From contig VJWM01000173.1 in the NCBI GenBank assembly GCA_010909165.1, forward strand, positions 124,001-188,000: a stretch of DNA of 64,000 nt, read 5' to 3'. A model generated the notes under the pieces. It did not search any database and was not told the DNA's origin. It saw nothing but the letters and a program-made list of their open reading frames with translations. Source of the stretch: Anthoceros angustus. Taxonomy: Eukaryota; Streptophyta; Anthocerotopsida; Anthocerotales; Anthocerotaceae. Made by a program: the position numbers and the translations under genes. Numbering within the stretch: the stretch's first letter is position 1; every line of letters starts with the position of its first letter. This document shows positions 55,427 through 64,000 of this stretch, in pieces.

Positions 55427-58048
55427 TCAATGTCTATCGCCACATGAACAAGAGCCGTCCACGAATCGATGAACACGATGTGCGTCTCTCACAATGATAT
55501 CTCGCTTTTCAAGGCTTGACATGATCTTCGTGCTGCTGTGACAGTCATTGCACATCCGGAGATTTTTGGTAACTAGCAAAGTTGCGCCCTCTGGCGTGTG
55601 CATAAGACCGTACGCCAATGCCAGTTTCTCTGCGTGCCCACACAAAGCATCTTCCTTTTCTTTCTCAGACACTGCCTTCAGCACCAACTGTGTTTGTGGT
55701 ACATGCCCTCCTTCTTTCTTCAACCTACTATTCAAGATCATCAGTCTTGGAGAGATGTCAGACCTCTCTTCACCTACTGTGAACTCATGCACCTCGTTCT
55801 TCACTTCAATGCATGCCTTTGCAGCCTTTTTCATTGCACCTGCCGACTTTCTCAAGCTTTCTATCCTTTCCACATCGTCCCACCTGCCTGCGTTGGCATA
55901 GATAGTCCCCAACAGCACATATGCACTGGCATCCTCAGGTGCTAATTTGACAAGATGGTCAAAGCACCGTCGTCCACGCTCTACATCACCATACCCTTTG
56001 CACGCCGTCAGCAACGCTGTCCAGCCCACAACATCGTTCACGAACGATGCACTCCGCAACAGATGTTCGGCCTCATCCAGCTGGCCAGAACGGCCAAGAA
56101 GATCAACCATGCAACTGAGGGGATAATCAGAGGGCACAATCCCATGCTCTTCCACCATCATTCTGAAATACCTCTGGCCCTCTTGCACCAGGCCAGCATG
56201 ACTGCAAGCCACAAGGAGACATGTAAAAGTAGTCTCATCTGGCTGAACACCTTGCTGCAGCATGTCTTCAAAACACCGAATGGCCATGTGACCATCGTTA
56301 TTTTGGGCATAGCCATTCAGGAGAGCATTCCATGTCACCAAATTTCGTCTGGGCAGACTGTCAAAGAGTTTGCCGGCATCCTCCAAGTCACCACATTTTG
56401 AATACATGTCCACCAGGCAGCTGCTAATGAATGCATCGCCCTCTAAGCCCCTTTCCCGAATCTCAGAGTGAAGCTGCTTCCCCTGCTGCAATGCTCCAAC
56501 ACTGGCGCATGCCTGAAGAAGGCATAAAAACGTGACATGATTGGCTGGAGTGATGCCCTCATGTTGCATGTTTCCATACAGATTCAGGGCTTCGCGCCCG
56601 AGGCCCTGCTGAGCATATCCTGCAATCATGGCATTCCAGGTCACCACATCTTTTCTGGGCAGAGTGTCAAACACCTCACGAGCATCCGCCAAGCTCCCAC
56701 ACTTAGCATACATGTTTACCAGGCTGCTAACAATGACTGCATCAGCTTCAAAGCCTCTTTCTCGGATGAGTAAGTGGAGCTCCTTGCCCTGCTCTAGGTC
56801 TCCTACACTCGCACATGCCTGCAGGAGGGAGACAAACGTAACTCTATTGTCTGGAGTGACACCTTCTTCCTGCATAGCCCTGTAAAGCTGGAGGGCTTCC
56901 TGCCCCATGCCCTGCTGGGAATATCCTGCTATCATGGCATTCCACATCACCACATCTTTCTGAGGAAGGCCATCAAACATGGTTTGAGCATCATCCAAGC
57001 TGCCACATTTTGCATACATGTTTACCAAACTAGTGGCTACAAACATGTCAGATCGAAGTCCCCTGTCTCTAATTTGTGCATGAAGCTGTTTCCCGGTCTC
57101 CAAGGCCGGGGTGCCCACACTTGTACATGCCTGGAGAAGGTACACAAACGTCACGGAATCTGGTGCCACCATACCCTCTTCTTGCATAGCCCTATAAAGC
57201 CCAAGGGCCTTTTGCCACATGCCCTGCTGGGAATATGCAGCTATCAGAGACGTCCACGTCACAACATTCTTCTGGCCAAGTCCATCAAACACTCTATGAG
57301 CGTCTTCCAAGCTGCCACACTTTGCATACATGTCCACCAAGCAATTACAAACAAACATGTCAGGCTCAACCCCACTGGCCAGCACATGAGCATGCACCTG
57401 CTGCCCAGTTTCCAAGTCTGCTCCCCTTGCACAAGCCTGGAGGGCTGCTACAAACACATGGCCATCCGGTTTCACACCCGACCTGCACATTTCATGGTAC
57501 AGCTGTATGGCCTGCCTGTCTTGTCCGTGTTTAACTTGAGCAGAAATTATGGCAGACCATGTGAAGGCATCTGGCTCGGCAACCACTGCAAAGACATCCA
57601 TGGCTTCCTGCAACCTGGCATGAGTAGCATACATCCGCAATAAATGGTTGCACAAGAACGTATCCGACTCATATCCCCCTTTCACGGTGAGGGCATGGAC
57701 ACGGCGACCCAGAACGAGGTCTCTCTGAACCACACAATTTTTTAGCACAGTATAAAACAGAGACTGAGAAACACAAGAGTATGTCTGCACCATAACTCCC
57801 AGCGCCTCAACACCGTCAGTGAGCTGCCCCTGCTGACATAATTGGCTCACAGTTTCAGCCGTTACGCCCCTTTGGTATCCTGCAGGCATGTCAAGATCAG
57901 CCTGCTGGGCACCCACCCAAGGTGGCCTGTAGAACCCGAGGGCCTCCTGGGACTCCCTACGGAGATTATCCCACCAAATTGTCCTTGCGGGATCCAAAGA
58001 CGCTGCTGTGGCCCTGTGTGAATGACGTGCAACGCGCCACGCAGCCAT
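55427..58048 (-). CDS. PLS-class PPR protein with variant DYW deaminase domain (ends D-R-H), paralogue of the 16.2-kb gene
   Basis: Intronless, 873 residues. The N-terminal ~20 residues (MAAWRVARHSHRATAASLDP) are basic and acid-poor, fitting a mitochondrial or plastid presequence. IWWDNLRRES followed by RPPWV at 25-45 looks like a shrunken PDF motif. The PPR array has nearly repeated modules (QKNVVTWTSLIAAYSQQGMW, QKDVVMWNAMIAGYSQQGMG, RKDVVTWNAMIAGYAQQGLG). E motifs lead to KKAAKACIEV (740). The deaminase domain has GHAEKLALAYGL (H805, E807) and MCNDCH (C833, C836), and ends CSCGDRH. The C-terminal third is close to the other PPR gene of this window (shared CFDHLV, NDVVGW and GRWDDV blocks), so the two are recent paralogues that should bind different RNA sites through their differing N-terminal repeats. 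Target unknown. Confidence 0.92.
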   Translation of the reverse strand: MAAWRVARHSHRATAASLDPARTIWWDNLRRESQEALGFYRPPWVGAQQADLDMPAGYQRGVTAETVSQLCQQGQLTDGVEALGVMVQTYSCVSQSLFYTVLKNCVVQRDLVLGRRVHALTVKGGYESDTFLCNHLLRMYATHARLQEAMDVFAVVAEPDAFTWSAIISAQVKHGQDRQAIQLYHEMCRSGVKPDGHVFVAALQACARGADLETGQQVHAHVLASGVEPDMFVCNCLVDMYAKCGSLEDAHRVFDGLGQKNVVTWTSLIAAYSQQGMWQKALGLYRAMQEEGMVAPDSVTFVYLLQACTSVGTPALETGKQLHAQIRDRGLRSDMFVATSLVNMYAKCGSLDDAQTMFDGLPQKDVVMWNAMIAGYSQQGMGQEALQLYRAMQEEGVTPDNRVTFVSLLQACASVGDLEQGKELHLLIRERGFEADAVIVSSLVNMYAKCGSLADAREVFDTLPRKDVVTWNAMIAGYAQQGLGREALNLYGNMQHEGITPANHVTFLCLLQACASVGALQQGKQLHSEIRERGLEGDAFISSCLVDMYSKCGDLEDAGKLFDSLPRRNLVTWNALLNGYAQNNDGHMAIRCFEDMLQQGVQPDETTFTCLLVACSHAGLVQEGQRYFRMMVEEHGIVPSDYPLSCMVDLLGRSGQLDEAEHLLRSASFVNDVVGWTALLTACKGYGDVERGRRCFDHLVKLAPEDASAYVLLGTIYANAGRWDDVERIESLRKSAGAMKKAAKACIEVKNEVHEFTVGEERSDISPRLMILNSRLKKEGGHVPQTQLVLKAVSEKEKEDALCGHAEKLALAYGLMHTPEGATLLVTKNLRMCNDCHSSTKIMSSLEKRDIIVRDAHRVHRFVDGSCSCGDRH

Positions 58049-58051
58049 AGT

Positions 58052-58327
58052 TCAAAGCAGAAGCATTTGTATTTTGCTTCGGATTTCGGCCCACAGTGGT
58101 GCCAAAACCTGTTCCTCGATCACTCCGAGACGTCGATCGAAACTCTCCTCAATCGTGCCAAGAGCCTCTAGGGTACTCGCTCCTCTGTACCACCTTTCCT
58201 CCAGTACAGGATCTGCAGTGCCCATTGCTCCTTGTAAGTACGTAAGCAGAGGCCCGCGAGGCACATCTCCTCTAGACGGATCCATCTCCAACCTGCAGGT
58301 CAGCTGTAGGCAAATATGAGGCGACAA
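58052..58327 (-). CDS. Upstream open reading frame abutting the PPR start (function unknown)
   Basis: A 91-codon minus-strand frame (77 codons from the second ATG, MDPSRGDVPRGPLLTYL) ends in TGA three bases before the PPR start codon (TGA-ACT-ATG). It includes a helix-forming ERWYRGASTLEALGTIEESF stretch. No family recognised. It could be an upstream ORF in the PPR mRNA that lowers translation or allows reinitiation, or a chance frame. Confidence 0.3.
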   Translation of the reverse strand: MSPHICLQLTCRLEMDPSRGDVPRGPLLTYLQGAMGTADPVLEERWYRGASTLEALGTIEESFDRRLGVIEEQVLAPLWAEIRSKIQMLLL

Positions 58328-58880
58328 ACCAGTCAGCTTCTATCGCGCTTCCATTTCGCATGTTAGAGGGGGAATGGAGACTTAAGGTAGGAAAACGAGA
58401 TGGAAAAAACCATCTACCCCGACAAAAAGGGGGAAAAGCCCATCGAAGGGTAACAAGCCAGCGGGGGCTAACCCCCATGATTGCTAATTTCGCATCTTAG
58501 AGAGGCAACAGAGGATAGCTATGAGCCTATAATGGCGGCTCAACCTCTCCGATTTCATCTCTTCGTAAATAATTGTTGTTTGAATACATTTGTTCCTAAT
58601 GATCTGTTTTCCTCTGTGTCCATTTGAGAGTACCTGTTAGTTACATTGATCTACTTGGACAGTATTTTACATCGATTCTCAATTTACAGGATCCTACCTG
58701 GACCCTGGACTCCCAGGACAATGCGGATTGCTAAAGTTTCCAGAGATCGTTAACTCTTGTCCGGTTGTGCAATACTGACACAACCGGTGACGATGAGCAC
58801 CCACACATTATATTGCACCTAGGAGTAAGGGCTCAGTGCACCAAAACTTTGCGTGCTGGAAGCATGCTGCCAGGCCTATC
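58328..58880. other. Intergenic region between the PPR and NRPC2 genes
   Basis: Both neighbours are on the minus strand, so this holds the PPR promoter and the NRPC2 3' UTR. No other feature seen. Confidence 0.4.
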
Positions 58881-63918
<5,038 letters not shown>

Positions 63919-64000
63919 CTGTCAAATCCAGCAACACAAGATTCAGCTTTCTTTCAGGGGCTGGAACCCCAAACCAGCCAGCGAATTTGATGATGTCAAC

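Noticed and set aside
63919-64000. Further NRPC2 coding exon at the window edge
   Set aside because: The minus-strand frame DIIKFAGWFGVPAPERKLN is open, but it runs into a good acceptor (TTTGACAG) and does not resemble the family, so I treat it as probable intron.

Overview
The window is nuclear DNA of a land plant. It carries a nucleus-encoded plastid ribosomal protein (uL13c), a plant-type complex I NDUFS5 subunit, a KIN-8B-type kinesin, a CYSTM protein, a GPI-anchored lipid-transfer protein, a ferroportin and two intronless PLS-class PPR editing factors. Both PPR proteins end in the tripeptide D-R-H and have K-A-A-K-A in the E2/KPAxA position. From memory, these traits belong to the DYW:KP class, which is tied to U-to-C organelle RNA editing in hornworts, ferns and some lycophytes. 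Introns of about 80-240 bp and roughly one gene per 3-5 kb in the genic parts make a hornwort my best guess. This is inference; a fern or lycophyte is not excluded.

Layout. 1-11,570 is repeat-derived: the 5' part of a minus-strand LTR retrotransposon (LTR about 2589-3250, primer-binding site, broken gag running off the window start), a second copy of its gag region, then three direct copies of an unidentified ~1.15 kb unit. 11,570-14,600 is AT-rich and holds three short tandem repeats. 14,681-20,270 holds an LEA-2 membrane protein, the first DYW-type PPR gene and a CYSTM gene with two alternative last exons. 21,269-23,280 holds a tentative small gene and a broken BASS transporter fragment on the minus strand. 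23,300-28,680 is AT-rich and gene-poor, with a decayed pogo-like transposase.

28,692-39,924 is gene-dense: plastid L13, NDUFS5, a tyrosine-phosphatase-like protein without its catalytic arginine, a cis-prenyltransferase, and an APC/polyamine transporter whose base composition flips from GC-rich to AT-rich inside the gene. After another AT-rich gap come KIN-8B kinesin (43,291-48,254, +), ferroportin (51,968-49,419, -), a GPI-anchored LTP (53,598-54,564, +), the second PPR gene (58,048-55,427, -) and the 3' part of the Pol III second-largest subunit (63,918-58,881, -; 23 coding exons; N-terminus outside the window).

The genes form no operon or pathway. The main shared theme is organelles: two editing-factor candidates, plastid L13 and NDUFS5. 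The two PPR genes are close paralogues in opposite orientation about 37 kb apart. One carries an N-terminal segment resembling the PDF motif of organellar single-stranded-DNA-binding (OSB) proteins. Exon boundaries were derived by hand from GT-AG sites, reading-phase agreement and remembered family sequences; no alignment or transcript was available.
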